Source: Ananas comosus
Taxonomy: Eukaryota > Streptophyta > Magnoliopsida > Poales > Bromeliaceae
NCBI RefSeq assembly: GCF_001540865.1
Contig: NC_033623.1
Span: 6,568,975 to 6,632,974 of the forward strand
Direction of reading: 5' to 3'
DNA: 64,000 nt
Shown: in pieces, positions 12,401 to 22,834 of the stretch
Position numbering within the stretch: the stretch's first letter is position 1
Layout of the letters: the number at the start of each line of letters is the position of its first letter
The notes under the pieces: model-generated
Told to the model about the DNA's origin: nothing
The model's input: the letters and a program-made list of their open reading frames with translations, nothing else
Database searches by the model: none
Program-made: the position numbers and the translations under genes

Positions 12401-15400
12401 GAAATAGCAACCTAGGTGATCCACCGACCAACGTTGGTCAGAATGATGTCATGTGTTAGTATAATACTAACTGACCAGGTCAACTAACTGTCATATAATC
12501 GACTAATGATATATCTACTGATGTTTAACTCTGACCAACTAGGTCAACATTTGTCATATAATCATGCAATAGTATAACAACCGCTCTACAACTCAAAAGA
12601 TGAAACAAATATACAATAACTGAAGTAGAGGAACCACAATGATAAGGCAAATGGTGCGAAAGATATACTAAACCATAAAAGAGAACAGAAAGATAAGGGA
12701 AGGTAACTAGGTAGGCACCACTTTACCGACTTCAGATCGAAACACCCACCTATAAACCAAATATCTGATTCCGCGACTCCACCAATGTCTCTAGGCACCA
12801 TGTGAATCTAGACATAAACACCAAGTGTCAATATAAACCGCTACATGTCCACTATACCAACCGACACATTATATCATACCGAAGTGCACCACAACATATT
12901 TGGAACATCGCTTCCGCAAATCCGACTTTCAAAACTAGACCAACCCCTCAGCCAACTCTATAAAATTCCAACTGGCTCCCTACATCTAACCGACCATAAT
13001 CCGCGACATGAAGTCGCCAATAACATGACCTGGTGCAATTGGAATTTCGGTTTCTTTAACCAATTTCCGAACTTTGCCCAAAGAATCACTTATCATGTAC
13101 ATATCAAGGATTATGGTTGGTTTTGTTAAGTTAGTTTATTGTTATTCAACATAGATAAGGTAGCCGAATCATGCTTTGTAGGCTTTTGTTACTGAGGGTT
13201 CTAATCCTTTAATTCACCAACGTTATGGACCACAATGTATCAAATCAAATAACAATTGAAACCATTATTCCACCAATAAGACCTTTATTTGATATAAATT
13301 CTCTATCAAACATCTAGGAATTTTAGATGACACTCGCATCAAGCATCCATGATTGGTAAAGCTCAGGATAACTATTAGTCAGAAAATTTTGTTTATTCTT
13401 TTATGAACATAGCTCAACCACATATATTATTACGTCTTGGCATAATTTAGTGATTTTGTTGCTTGATGGTATCTAATCAGCTAAATCATTTAAAATTTTT
13501 TTAAAGCATATTGTCACACATAATAATTATGTGTTTATTGTATCCCTACCTGTGCGGCGTAATATACGGGGCTAGGAAATATCAACCTAATTTGCATACT
13601 GGATACACATCTGGATTCAGATTTAGGGCAGATCAGAAAACCTAAAACCATTTCTGACAAAAACAAGGTTACAAAGCTGGACAGTTTATTAACAGTTGGC
13701 CTGTTTTCGCCTCTATGGTGCATTTTGAAATGGGCATCTGAATTTTTTTTTATTTTGATTTTACTATCTGGCATAGCAGTGTGTTTGACTTGGTGATTCT
13801 GTATCGCACTAACAGTATTTGTAACTTCTTTAATGGAATCTTCCTACCTAAAAGGAAAATTCTGTAACCTAATGGAATTTTCATCTACTCAAAGCAATGT
13901 ATTGTCGCTCTTTCTGCGGAAACTGGCAGAACTTGGCGCCTTGGTGGGATTCTCTGAAATTACAAGTAAATGAACAGTTTGGTCCTAAAATCAAAATTAA
14001 TTTCATGAACCTCTTCGAAATGTTCTATAGCTCTGATAAAGCCTATTTGTTTTGACCAGTCATAATTCCTTTTTTTTTTTTTGGCTGTCTCAGGTCTATT
14101 TCTCTCATGTGCTATTCTGTGAAAATCTGCATTTTTTTCTTGCATCGCTTTCACTAATACTCTGACATTTTTTGGACCGATTAATGTGATGATCTCAGAT
14201 TGAAATGTCCGAAATTCGTGCTCTTGTCACGCGAGCTACTGCAAAGAGTCTTGTTCTTGTTGATGAAATATGCAAAGGCACGGAAACCATAAAAGGAACC
14301 TGCATAGCTGGTAGTGTTATTGAGACTCTTGATCAAATCGGGTGTCTTGGTATTATATCAACCCACTTACATGGCATTTTCGATTTGCCTTTAGCTACAA
14401 AAAATGTTGTTCCCAAAGCTATGGGAATAGAAATTATAGATGGGTACATAAAACCAACTTGGAAGTTAATAGATGGAACTTGCAAAGAGAGCCTCGCCTT
14501 TCAAACTGCCGAGAAGGAAGGCATGCCTGAATCGATAATTAGGAGAGCTGAAGAGCTATATGCAGCTGCGAATGCAACTGATAAGTCGACAATTTCCAGC
14601 ATAAACGAGAAGCACTTTATTTCCAAGTCCACTGTAAATGGTGTTGGTGAATTATTTGACTCGTCGAGAAATGCCTTGGAAATTTCATGGAGTCCCTTAA
14701 AGCTATTGCTGAAAGAAGTTGAGAGTGCCATTACTATAATTTGCCAACAGAAACTGATAGAGCTTTACAATAAGAAAATCATTTCAGACCTTGCTGAGGT
14801 GACGTGTGTTGCTGTTGGAGCCAGGGAGCAGCCGCCACCCTCAACCGTGGGTACCTCTAGCATCTATGTACTCTTCAGGCCAGACAAGAAATTATATGTT
14901 GGACAGGTATTTATTTATTTTTAACCCAAAGAGCTGAGTAGAAATTTAATCCCAAAAGTTTCTTTCCGATTTCTTTTACATCCTTAAGAGAATCAACTAC
15001 TTTAACATTTTAGTCCCTAAAGTTTGTTGTGTAACAATTAATTCCTTCCCTGGGGCTTCTTGTGGTTATGCTTCTGTTCTTTTGGTTATGCATCCAAACT
15101 AACAAACAATACCAGAAAGAAGCAGCCCATTCGCTGGTGCATTTCAATCACATTGAATACAAGCTAAAAATAGAGAGTAAAATGGAAGCACAACCCTGAG
15201 ACTGTAGACTACCGTAGTTAATTGTCATGTAGGCAAAATGTAGGTGACTAAATTATCCAAAATCAAAAGTCCCAAGAGTGTAATTGAAATTGGGATCAAA
15301 CTACAAGTTTGTAATTGTCCCAAGTTTTTTATAAACTGTTTCTTGTGTTTTAGACAGCATCAATCTAATAAGATCAACTTCTTAAATTGCAGACGGATGA

Positions 15401-15620
15401 TCTTGTGGGTCGACTTCGTGCGCACCGGTCCAAGGAAGGCATGCAGGATGCTGCTGCTTTATATGTTATAGTTCCGGGAAAGAGCATAGCGAGCCAATTG
15501 GAGACTCTGCTCATTAACCAACTCCCATTGAAGGGATTCCAACTCATCAGTAAGGCTGATGGGAAGCATCGGAATTTTGGTACATCGAGTCTTTCTGCCG
15601 AAGCTCTTACCATGCACTAA
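6497..15620 (+). CDS. MSH1: MSH1, organellar MutS homologue with GIY-YIG domain (3' part, 8 exons)
   Basis: MSH1 is a nuclear-encoded, mitochondrion- and plastid-targeted MutS protein that suppresses ectopic recombination in organelle genomes. Exons I can join: 6497-6670, 6833-7039, 9486-9742, 10118-10261, 10781-10838, 11031-11330, 14199-14906, 15393-15620; all junctions are GT/AG and phases agree, giving 691 residues and stop TAA. The first residues (LVKLLESKEANHIEF) begin in the MutS core. The ATPase domain has Walker A GPNGGGKS (local residues 323-330, near 11157), Walker B LVLVDE (398-403) and STHLHG. A C-terminal GIY-YIG domain follows: IYV...LYVG (602-615), Arg/His in GRLRAHR (622-628) and the likely catalytic Glu in QLETLLINQL (653). 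Plant MSH1 is about 1,120 residues, so the N-terminal ~430 residues (transit peptide and mismatch-recognition domain) are missing. No stop or frameshift breaks the part seen. Only 37 bases follow the stop before the assembly gap. Confidence 0.95.
7635..9125. mobile_element. TIR DNA element, 1.49 kb, TSD CTTAGAA, in MSH1 intron
   Basis: Left TIR CAAGGTTTAAAGTGCC matches the inverted right end GGCACTTTAAAGCTTG at 15 of 16 bases. CTTAGAA lies directly outside both ends (7628-7634 and 9126-9132). An 8-bp duplication with one mismatch is also possible, which would fit a hAT-type element. The subterminal regions are full of GCACGG/CCGTGCC. No transposase is seen, so it is non-autonomous. A second element (7980-8491) sits inside it. 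Confidence 0.75.
7980..8491. mobile_element. Nested 512-bp MITE, TSD ATTTA
   Basis: The left end AAGGGATAATTGCCTATATA pairs with the inverted right end (AAGGGGCAATTGCTTATGTA); similarity continues inward through the CGATTTACCCCT block. ATTTA flanks both sides (7975-7979, 8492-8496). No coding capacity. It inserted into the older 7635-9125 element. Confidence 0.75.
9130..9456 (+). repeat. 169-bp tandem duplication before an MSH1 exon
   Basis: GAAGCATGCCATTACATTCC at 9130 and GAAGCATGTCATTACGTTCC at 9299 start two copies that stay similar through ATCACATG, CATTGCCATCTCAATTATG and CCTTTTT. Both end in a T-rich tract. The second tract leads into the true acceptor at 9485; the first ends in TTTTCGTAG (9298), a possible cryptic acceptor. 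Confidence 0.85.
11340..13240. mobile_element. LTR-like insertion in MSH1 ATPase-domain intron
   Basis: Nine bases after the exon end, sequence TGTCACATCCC resembles the TGTCACGCCCC heads of the large LTRs. CAGGGACACGGC and TTTTTCAGTGGGTAACG-type phrases near 11730 and 11830 recall the same family. Degenerate AGGTCAAC...TGTCATATAATC units occur near 12368, 12477 and 12541. The right boundary is uncertain. The intron spans 11331-14198; no gene seen. Confidence 0.4.
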
Positions 15621-15657
15621 TGAAGCAATTTCATTGATGTGACTCGGGAGACCCCAC

Positions 15658-15757
15658 NNNNNNNNNNNNNNNNNNNNNNNNNNNNNNNNNNNNNNNNNNN
15701 NNNNNNNNNNNNNNNNNNNNNNNNNNNNNNNNNNNNNNNNNNNNNNNNNNNNNNNNN
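15658..15757. other. Assembly gap of exactly 100 N
   Basis: A run of 100 N starts 37 bases after the MSH1 stop codon. Exactly 100 N is a usual placeholder for a gap of unknown size, so the distance and even the adjacency between MSH1 and everything to the right are unproven. Confidence 0.95.
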
Positions 15758-16270
15758 CCGCGTACAAACCTAATTGGGGTAAAAGAAACGCGCTGGCCGA
15801 AGTTCGGGTTCGGCAATCCGCGCTCCTACCACGAAATATCGCCAAAGAAGATTTCGGCGTCGCATAGTCGACGAGCGCGGGTCGCGGTCTCGGGAAAGCG
15901 CTAGAAGCGCATTCTCTTCCCTTTCCGCATCAAAAAAGGGGGGGTGCCTATCCGAGTCTTGAATCACCTTTTATGTGCTATGAATATTCGTTGAGCCATA
16001 TACTTGTAGTCATGCATTATAGGAGTGCATTTGATGAAAGTGATATTTGAAATAGTGAACTTAGAATGCTGGGAATAGACCCTATGAATGCATGGGGTGG
16101 ACCACAAGAACAATGTAATACTTTGCATCATGACAGAGATTTGGTTAGCATTCGAGAAATGCATATGAAACTAGTATAAAGGAACTTAGTTAGAGTTAAA
16201 TTGTGACATTGTTTGTCAGTTGAATCCTCTAAGTGGGATCAGCATCTTACTCACATAGTCTGTTTCTTAG
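15758..16270. other. Contig start, no gene recognised
   Basis: The first ~200 bases after the gap are GC-richer than their surroundings (AAGCGCTAGAAGCGC palindrome near 15896) and contain no coding signal I recognise. After about 15970 the sequence is ordinary AT-rich DNA. An organellar or rDNA-spacer origin for the GC-rich part cannot be judged by eye. Confidence 0.3.
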
Positions 16271-17165
16271 CTTGTGGCTGTCGCCCCCCCCAGGCAGTGA
16301 GCTCCGAGTAGTCACTTGGTTGGTGCTTTAACGTACTCTGCCCAGGACTAACGTACTTGTCCACAGACGTCCATCGGGGAGCCAGCCTTAGGGCCCTGAG
16401 GATTTTCGTTGGTGAGTTATTGTTAACCCAAAGGCGTTAACCACTGAATTGGTGTAAATTGATGGGCTAAACTACTTGCCCCAGACTAACGTACTTGTCA
16501 GCTGTTAAACCAGAGGGTAACCAAAAGATTGGGTTAAAGTTAATGAAAAGCATTGCATTGCATATTTACAGTTTTTATATCTGTTACTTCTGTTCAGCTT
16601 GTACAGCATGTTAGTAGTACATGTTATAGTGGTTACTATCTGTTTACTTTCTTGCCCTACATATGCCTGAGTTAGACCTAGATTGGGTGACGTCGGCGAT
16701 CAGCGGATCCGAACCCACTGGGGAACTTTCTTGTAGGGTCTCACACCACTAACCATACAGGTTCCGTTGCGAAGTATTGTGGCCAGAACGAGGCAGACCA
16801 GAGCCTAGTAGTGGACACCTGAGTACTAGGTGGATATCCATTTGGCTCATGTATCATCTATTATCGATGTACAGAGATATTGTAAATTGAATGTATAATA
16901 ATAGCATGTGAATAACTAAATGTTTCATTATGTAAAGTTTTAAAATTTACAGTGAATTTATTGTACAGTTAGCGTTTACTATCACTGTGTCTGTGCTTTG
17001 CCATCGTGCAAGCCATGTATATTGAAATGTGATCCTGGGAATTGTTTAATTTCTTTATACATGTATCCGTTGTTGTTGAGCCTTGGACGAACAGAGGAGG
17101 TGCTGTTCGTTCGGCGTCTGTGTACGGGCCCGGATCGACCAAATTGGCGATAGCGGGACGTGACA
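16271..17165 (-). mobile_element. Inverted LTR head fragment
   Basis: Reads in reverse relative to the other LTRs. On the minus strand it starts TGTCACGTCCCGCTATCGCC, then GCCGAACG and AGCACCTCC, as at 20398 and 40594. The CCCACTGGGGAACTTTCTTG phrase near 16717 corresponds to AGTTCCCAGTGGG of the other copies. It is cut abruptly at 17165/17166, where an LTR interior in the opposite orientation begins. Confidence 0.6.
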
Positions 17166-18044
17166 GTGCGAGCTTCGATTTCGAGCTCGAACCACATATT
17201 TATCTCCAATAGGTCCCATTCGAACCAATTCTAAACAATAAAACCCAATCCTAAGAAATCCACCATGGATGGGTTTGGAGCTTACCCCTAAGCCAAGCTC
17301 CAAGCTTGCCTTAGCTTGAAGGAGAGAGGGAAGAAGATGATCTTCTTCTTCTTCTTGATCTTCTCTTTCTCTTTTCTCTTGTTTTCCTTCTTCTTCTTCT
17401 TCTCCTTCTTCTTCTTCATCTCTTTCTTTTCTTTCTAGAAAGAGAGGGAAAAAGTGTGAGATGGAGAGAGAGCAAATGAGAGAGAAGAGAGGTCCCCAAC
17501 CTCTAATAAAGGCCATTTTGCAGATAGCCTCCTCAACTTTTCATCTTTAGAACCATCCCTCTCTAGGCATTTTCGCAGTGAGGGATCGGTCCCAGCTCGG
17601 GGAGACCGGTCCCCGAAAGCTGCAATTCCGAGCAGAGGGGATTTCGCGTTCGGGAACCGGTCTTTGCCTGAGAGACCAGTCCCCGGGAGACCGGTCCTTG
17701 TCCGAAAGACCGGTTCCTGAGAGCTACATTCTCGAGACTTAGCCAAATTTCGGCTAGTCTCGCTGGGCCAACATTCGGGAACCGGCCCCTGCCTGCCAAG
17801 GACCGGCCTCATCAGAGACCTCCGCAGCCCAGCCTGATGGGACCGGTCCCTCCCTGCCAAGAACCGTCCGAGAGCATTTTGCTCCCAGTGCATGTTTTGC
17901 ACGGGCGTCGTCTCTGCGGACTTTCCTTAATGCATATGCTTATTAGCACCTTCGCGACTTTCAAGCCTTACCCAACGCTCGACAAATAGTCGATTTCTAA
18001 ACCGAAAAAGTCGAATCCCTTCGGATTTCAAGATTCACTTCCTT
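17166..18044. mobile_element. 5'-truncated LTR flanking the tandem array
   Basis: Homologous, in the same orientation, to the right part of the 20398-22834 LTR (compare 17215-17350 with 22005-22150: same CCATGGATGGGTTTG, CCAAGCTCCAAGCTTGC and a CTT-rich tract). It carries GGGACCGGTCCC palindromes (17575-17860) and ends TTCACTTCCTTGACG, a slightly altered form of the usual LTR end. The left ~1.5 kb of the LTR is missing. Confidence 0.65.
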
Positions 18045-20397
18045 GACGAGTAGTACTATCAGTTCGCGCCCTAATAGTATTAAATTTGTTACGAGTACTT
18101 TTTCTACATCAAATCGAACAAAATTAGTACAAACCTAATTATATTTATTCTATTATGCCCCGAGATGTAAATTTGGAACAAATTATTCAACCTCACAGGA
18201 ACCAAAATCGGAACAACATCTAGACCACCTCAGTTCCGCTCCTAACAATATAAACTTTTGCAACGAGTATTTTCTAAATCAATCGAACAAAAGAGTAAAA
18301 GCTAATTTATATTGTTCATTATGCCACTGAGAATCGTAAATTTGAGGAACGAATCGATATCTATGTTTAGAAGGATAAGAAAACTGGAACAACATTAGAC
18401 TACTCGAGTTCGGGCCTAAACAGTATAAATTTGCACGATACTTTTTCTCCATTCAATCGAACAAAGGAAGTAAAAAGGCCAGATTATATTGTTCTTTATG
18501 CCCTGAGAGTGTAAATTTGGAAACAATTGATGTCAACCTTTACAAGAACATAAAACCGCGCAACAACAAAGGACTACCTAGTTCCCGCACCTAACAGTAT
18601 AACTTTCAACGAGGTACATTTTTTCATTCAATCGAACAAGAGCTAAGTAATTATATTGTTTCTATGTATTACCCCGAGATTGTTAATTTAGCAACGAAAT
18701 CGGATATCAACGTTTACAAGACCAAAACCGGAACAAACATTGACTACTCAGTTGCCGCCTAACAATAAAACTTTGCAACAAGTACCTTTCTCGTTCAATC
18801 GAACAAGACTAAGCTAATTATATCTTCTATTATACCGCCGAGCGATGTTAATTTGAATGAATCGATGTAACATGACAGAAACAAAACCGGAAAAACATTA
18901 GACTACTCAGTTGCGCGCCTAACAGTATACTTTCTGCAACGAGTACTTTTGTCATTCAATCGAAGCAAAGAGTAAAAAGCTATTATATTGGTCTATTATG
19001 CCCCGAGAAGTCGTTTATTTAGACGAATCAGACAGATGTCAACTGTTGACACAAGAACCAAAACTACGGAACAACATAGACTACTCAGTGCGCCCTGACA
19101 GTATAACTTGCAACGAGTACTTTTTTTCATTTCAATCGGAAAGAAGAGTAAGCTAATTATATCGTTCATATCCCCTTGGAGTTAGTAATTTGGAACAAAC
19201 TGTTGTCAACCTCAAAAGAACAAAACGGAACAACATTAGACTACTCATTGCACTTAACAGCATGAAATTGCAACGAGTACTTTTACATATCAATTCGAAC
19301 AAAGATAAACGCTAATTAAATATTCTATATGCCCGAGAGTTGTAAATTGGACGAATCGATGTCAACGTTGACAAGAACCACAATCCGGAAACAACATTAG
19401 ATTACTCGAGTGTCGCCCAACAATATAACTTTGCACGAAGTACTTTTTTCTCATTCAATCGAACAAAGAGTAAAAGCTAATTATATTGGTCTATTATACC
19501 CCGAGAGTGTTAATTTAGAACGAATCGATGTCAACATTCACACGAACCAAAACCGGAACAACATTAGACTACTCAGTTGCGCCCTAACAGTATAAATTTG
19601 CAACGGGTACTTTTTCTCATTCAATCGAACAATGAGTAAAAACTAATTATATTGTTCTATTATGCCTCGAGAGGGTAAATTTGGAACAAATCGTTGTCGA
19701 CCGTTACAAGAAGCAAAACCGAAACAACATTAGACTACTCAGTTGCGCCCTAACAGTATAACTTTGCAACAAGTACTTTTTCTCATTCAATCGAACAAAG
19801 AATAAAAGCTAATTATATTGTTCTATTAAGCCCCGAGATTGTTAATTTAGAACGAATCGATGTCAGCGTTCACACGTACCAAAACCGGAACAACATTAGA
19901 CTACTTAGTTGTGCCTTAACAGTATAAATTTGTTACGAGTACTTTTTCTCATTCAATCGAACAAAGAGCAAAAACTAATTATATTGTTCTATTATGCCCC
20001 GAGAGTGTAAATTTGGAACGAGTCGATGTCTACGTTCACAAGATCCAAAACTGGAACAATATTAGACTACTCAGTTGCGCCCTAACAGTATAAATTTGCA
20101 AATAGTACTTTTTCTCATTCAATCGAACAAAGAGTAAAACCTAATTATGTTGTTCAATTATGCCCCGAGAGTGTGAATTTGAAATGAATCGATGTCAACG
20201 TTCACAAGAACCAATACCGAAACAACATTAGACTACTCAGTTCCGCCCTAACAGTATAACTTTGCAACCAGTACTTTTTCTCATTCAATCAAACAAAGAG
20301 TAAAAGCTAATTATATTGTTCTATTATGCCTCTAGGGTGTAAATTTGGAACGAATCGTTGTCAACCTTCACAAGAACCAAAACCGGAACAACATTAG
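18045..20397. repeat. Tandem array of ~14 units, about 166 bp each
   Basis: The unit includes CTACTCAGTTGCGCCCTAAC, TTTGCAACGAGTACTTTTTC, TCATTCAATCGAACAAAGAG, ATTGTTCTATTATGCCCCGA and GTTCACAAGAACCAAAACCG. Anchors recur near 18040, 18215, 18390, 18570, 18735, 18900, 19075, 19235, 19400, 19565, 19730, 19895, 20065 and 20230, with a partial unit at 20380-20397. Units right of ~19400 are nearly identical; those to the left have many single-base indels. No coding potential. It is bounded by LTR sequence on both sides. Confidence 0.9.
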
Positions 20398-22834
20398 TGT
20401 CACACCCCGAGACCGCTACCAATTTGGTCCGATCCGGGAGCGTCGAACAGACGCCGAACGGACAGGACCTCCCCTGTCCACCCAAGGCTAACCAACTGAT
20501 CATGTATAAGAATTTACCCAGGAATCAATTCATAAATACACGATCACGAGGTGCACTACTAGTGCCAACCAAACAAGAGCAAGATACAAGTATGAGACAT
20601 ACAAGTATATAAAGAGAGAAAGTTCTATCTATTACTTTCATTCAACTTTATACATTTAATTCCATCTTTTACATTCTTCCAAAACATGTGTACAAGCACT
20701 CTCAAACCTCACCCTATACAACATCTACTCTCAAACATAAATACATGGTAGAGCCAATGCAAAATGGGTGGATAGCTAATGCAACTAGGGCGCTAATCCC
20801 TTACCACGATCCTCGCTCTCGCCGGGGATACCCGAGCTCGAACCTGAAAAGAGTGGGGTGAGAACTATCTTCCATAGTTCCCAGTGGGTTCGGCCGTCGA
20901 CTCCGCCGGTCTCCCCACTAGGTCCAAGTGGGCACAAATAGATAAACAGATAGATAGATATAGAAAGCTATGGAAACAGATAGTACAATTACGCTACGGT
21001 GCCCGAATCATGTATATGAAAATGCATGCACAATGAAATAGATAATCAACTAGCTCTTCATATGTCCAAGAAGTAAGGCTATTTACTTATTAATTAATCT
21101 CGTGGTTCATTCAAGGATCTGCCTACTACTCACATAGCCATCTCGATACTACGAATCCGAGACCGTCTGCAGGACCCCACATAGGCCATCCCTCGGGACC
21201 CCAAATAGGCCATCCCTATCCCACGGGACCCCAAATAGGCCATCCCTCGTGACTGACTCCGGAGCGCACTACTTGTGTGGAGCGACCATCACAAGTTGGG
21301 AACAGACAATGAGTATGATCCAATTCTCTCACCTCAAGGGCACCCTATCCTCTAGGGCTACTATCACCATAGTCAATGGGTTTCATATATGCTACGACTC
21401 ACATATGCCACTCGTTCTTTGTTTATTACAACTAGATGCCACTCGTTCTTTTGTTTATTAACAACTAGATGCCACTCGTTCTTTTGTTTCATCTCTGCAC
21501 TATAGGATTACAAGTCTCGACCCAATCCTCATCAATCCCCTATATCCAGCAACTAATGCATAATATGATATCAGCTAGGAAAGCATAAGGAAAGGCAATG
21601 CACAATTATCCTACAATGCATGTGAACACAGGATGTAAGGTCTCAAAATACTAAGACATAAAAGGGAGCCCGATTGCTTCGGGATGGTCACCACCCACCT
21701 CTTGGTGATGCCCGGAGGGTAGAACACTCGATCTCGCAGCCCTTGATCGGCGCTTCGACTCCTCGGGTCGATCTGAACCCTTAAGCGCTTAGTTCGGCGA
21801 TATCTTCGCACTCGCTCGTCGTATCGACGAGCCATCTTTGCCGACGCGTTCCGAGACCTAGCAATTAGGTTTACGACCTATTAAAATAGATCAAAACCCT
21901 AGATTTCCAAAAAATCCCAAATCCGTGCCCTAGAATGGCAACGAGTGAGAAATCCGTGGTGCAAGCTTCAATTGCGAGCCCGAACCATCTATTTATCTCC
22001 TCTAAGTTCCATTCAAACCATTTCTAGGCAATAAAACCCAATCTCAAGAAATCCACCATGGATGGGTTTGAGGTTTACCTCTAAACCAAGCTCCAAGCTT
22101 GCTCTAGCTTGAAGGAGAGAGGGAAGAAGATGATCTTCTTCTTCTTCTTGATCTTCTCCTTCCTCTTCTTCTTCTTTTCCTTCCTCTTCTTCCTCTCCTT
22201 CTTCTTCTCCTTCTTTTCTTTCTAGAGAAAGAGAGGAAAAGAGTGTGAGAAGGTTTGAGAGCAAATGAGAGAAACAGAGGGGTCCCCCACCTCTCATATA
22301 GGCCATTTTATAAATAGGCCCCTCAACTTTCCATGTATTAAACAGCCTTCATTGGGCTGATTTCGTAGTGAGGGACCGGTCCCAGCTCGGGGAGACCGGT
22401 CCCCGATAGCCTTCCATCTCGGGCAGAAGGGATTTCGCGTTCGGGAACCGGTCCCTGCCTGAGAGACCGGTCCCCGGGAGACCAGTCCTTGTCCGAGAGA
22501 CTGGCTCCCGAGAGTTGGATTTTCAGGACTTAGCCAAATTTCGGCTTTTCTCGCTGGGCTAACGTTCGGGGACCGGTCTTCCCCTACCATGGACCGGTCG
22601 CCTCAAGGATCCCCGCAGCCCAGCCTGATGGGACCGGTCCCTCCCTGCCAGGGATCGGTCCCCGAGAGCAATTCTGCTCCAGTGCAGATTTTGCACTGCT
22701 GCTCTCGCGGACCTTTCCTTAATGCACTTCATGCATTATAATCACCTTCGGACTTTCCGAAGCCTACACACTCGACAATCAGTCGATTCTAAGCGAAGTC
22801 TAATCCTCGGATTTCGAGAATTCACTTCCTTACA
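20398..22834. mobile_element. LTR of the TGTCACGCCCC family, 2.4 kb
   Basis: Starts TGTCACACCCCGAGACCGCT and ends TTCACTTCCTTACA. Order of landmarks: GCCGAACGGACAGGACCTCC, GTGAGAACTATCTTCCATAG, CCCAGTGGGTTCGGCC, GACCCCACATAGGCC short repeats (21170-21250), ATGCCACTCGT minisatellite (21405, 21436, 21469), GATTGCTTCGGGATGG, a CTT-rich tract (22130-22230), CCCCTCAACTTT, then GGGACCGGTCCC palindromes (22375-22670). No matching 5-bp duplication flanks it, as expected if it is the right LTR of an element whose inside is the tandem array. Confidence 0.7.

Noticed and set aside
11340..13240. Complete LTR with CAAAT duplication
   Set aside because: CAAAT does occur at 13241, but the bases before it (AATGTAT) are not an LTR end, so the right boundary stays open.
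15758..15970. Organellar DNA insertion after the gap
   Set aside because: Only the composition is suggestive; no organellar gene can be recognised by eye.
17055..17516. Minus-strand frames of 150 codons rich in Glu (also 22013-22306 and 23905-24123)
   Set aside because: They are created by the CTT/GAA tract found at the same place in several LTRs and differ between copies.
18045..20397. CRISPR array
   Set aside because: The units are ~166 bp, directly abutting and AT-rich, with no short repeat/unique spacer alternation, and the genome is a plant's.
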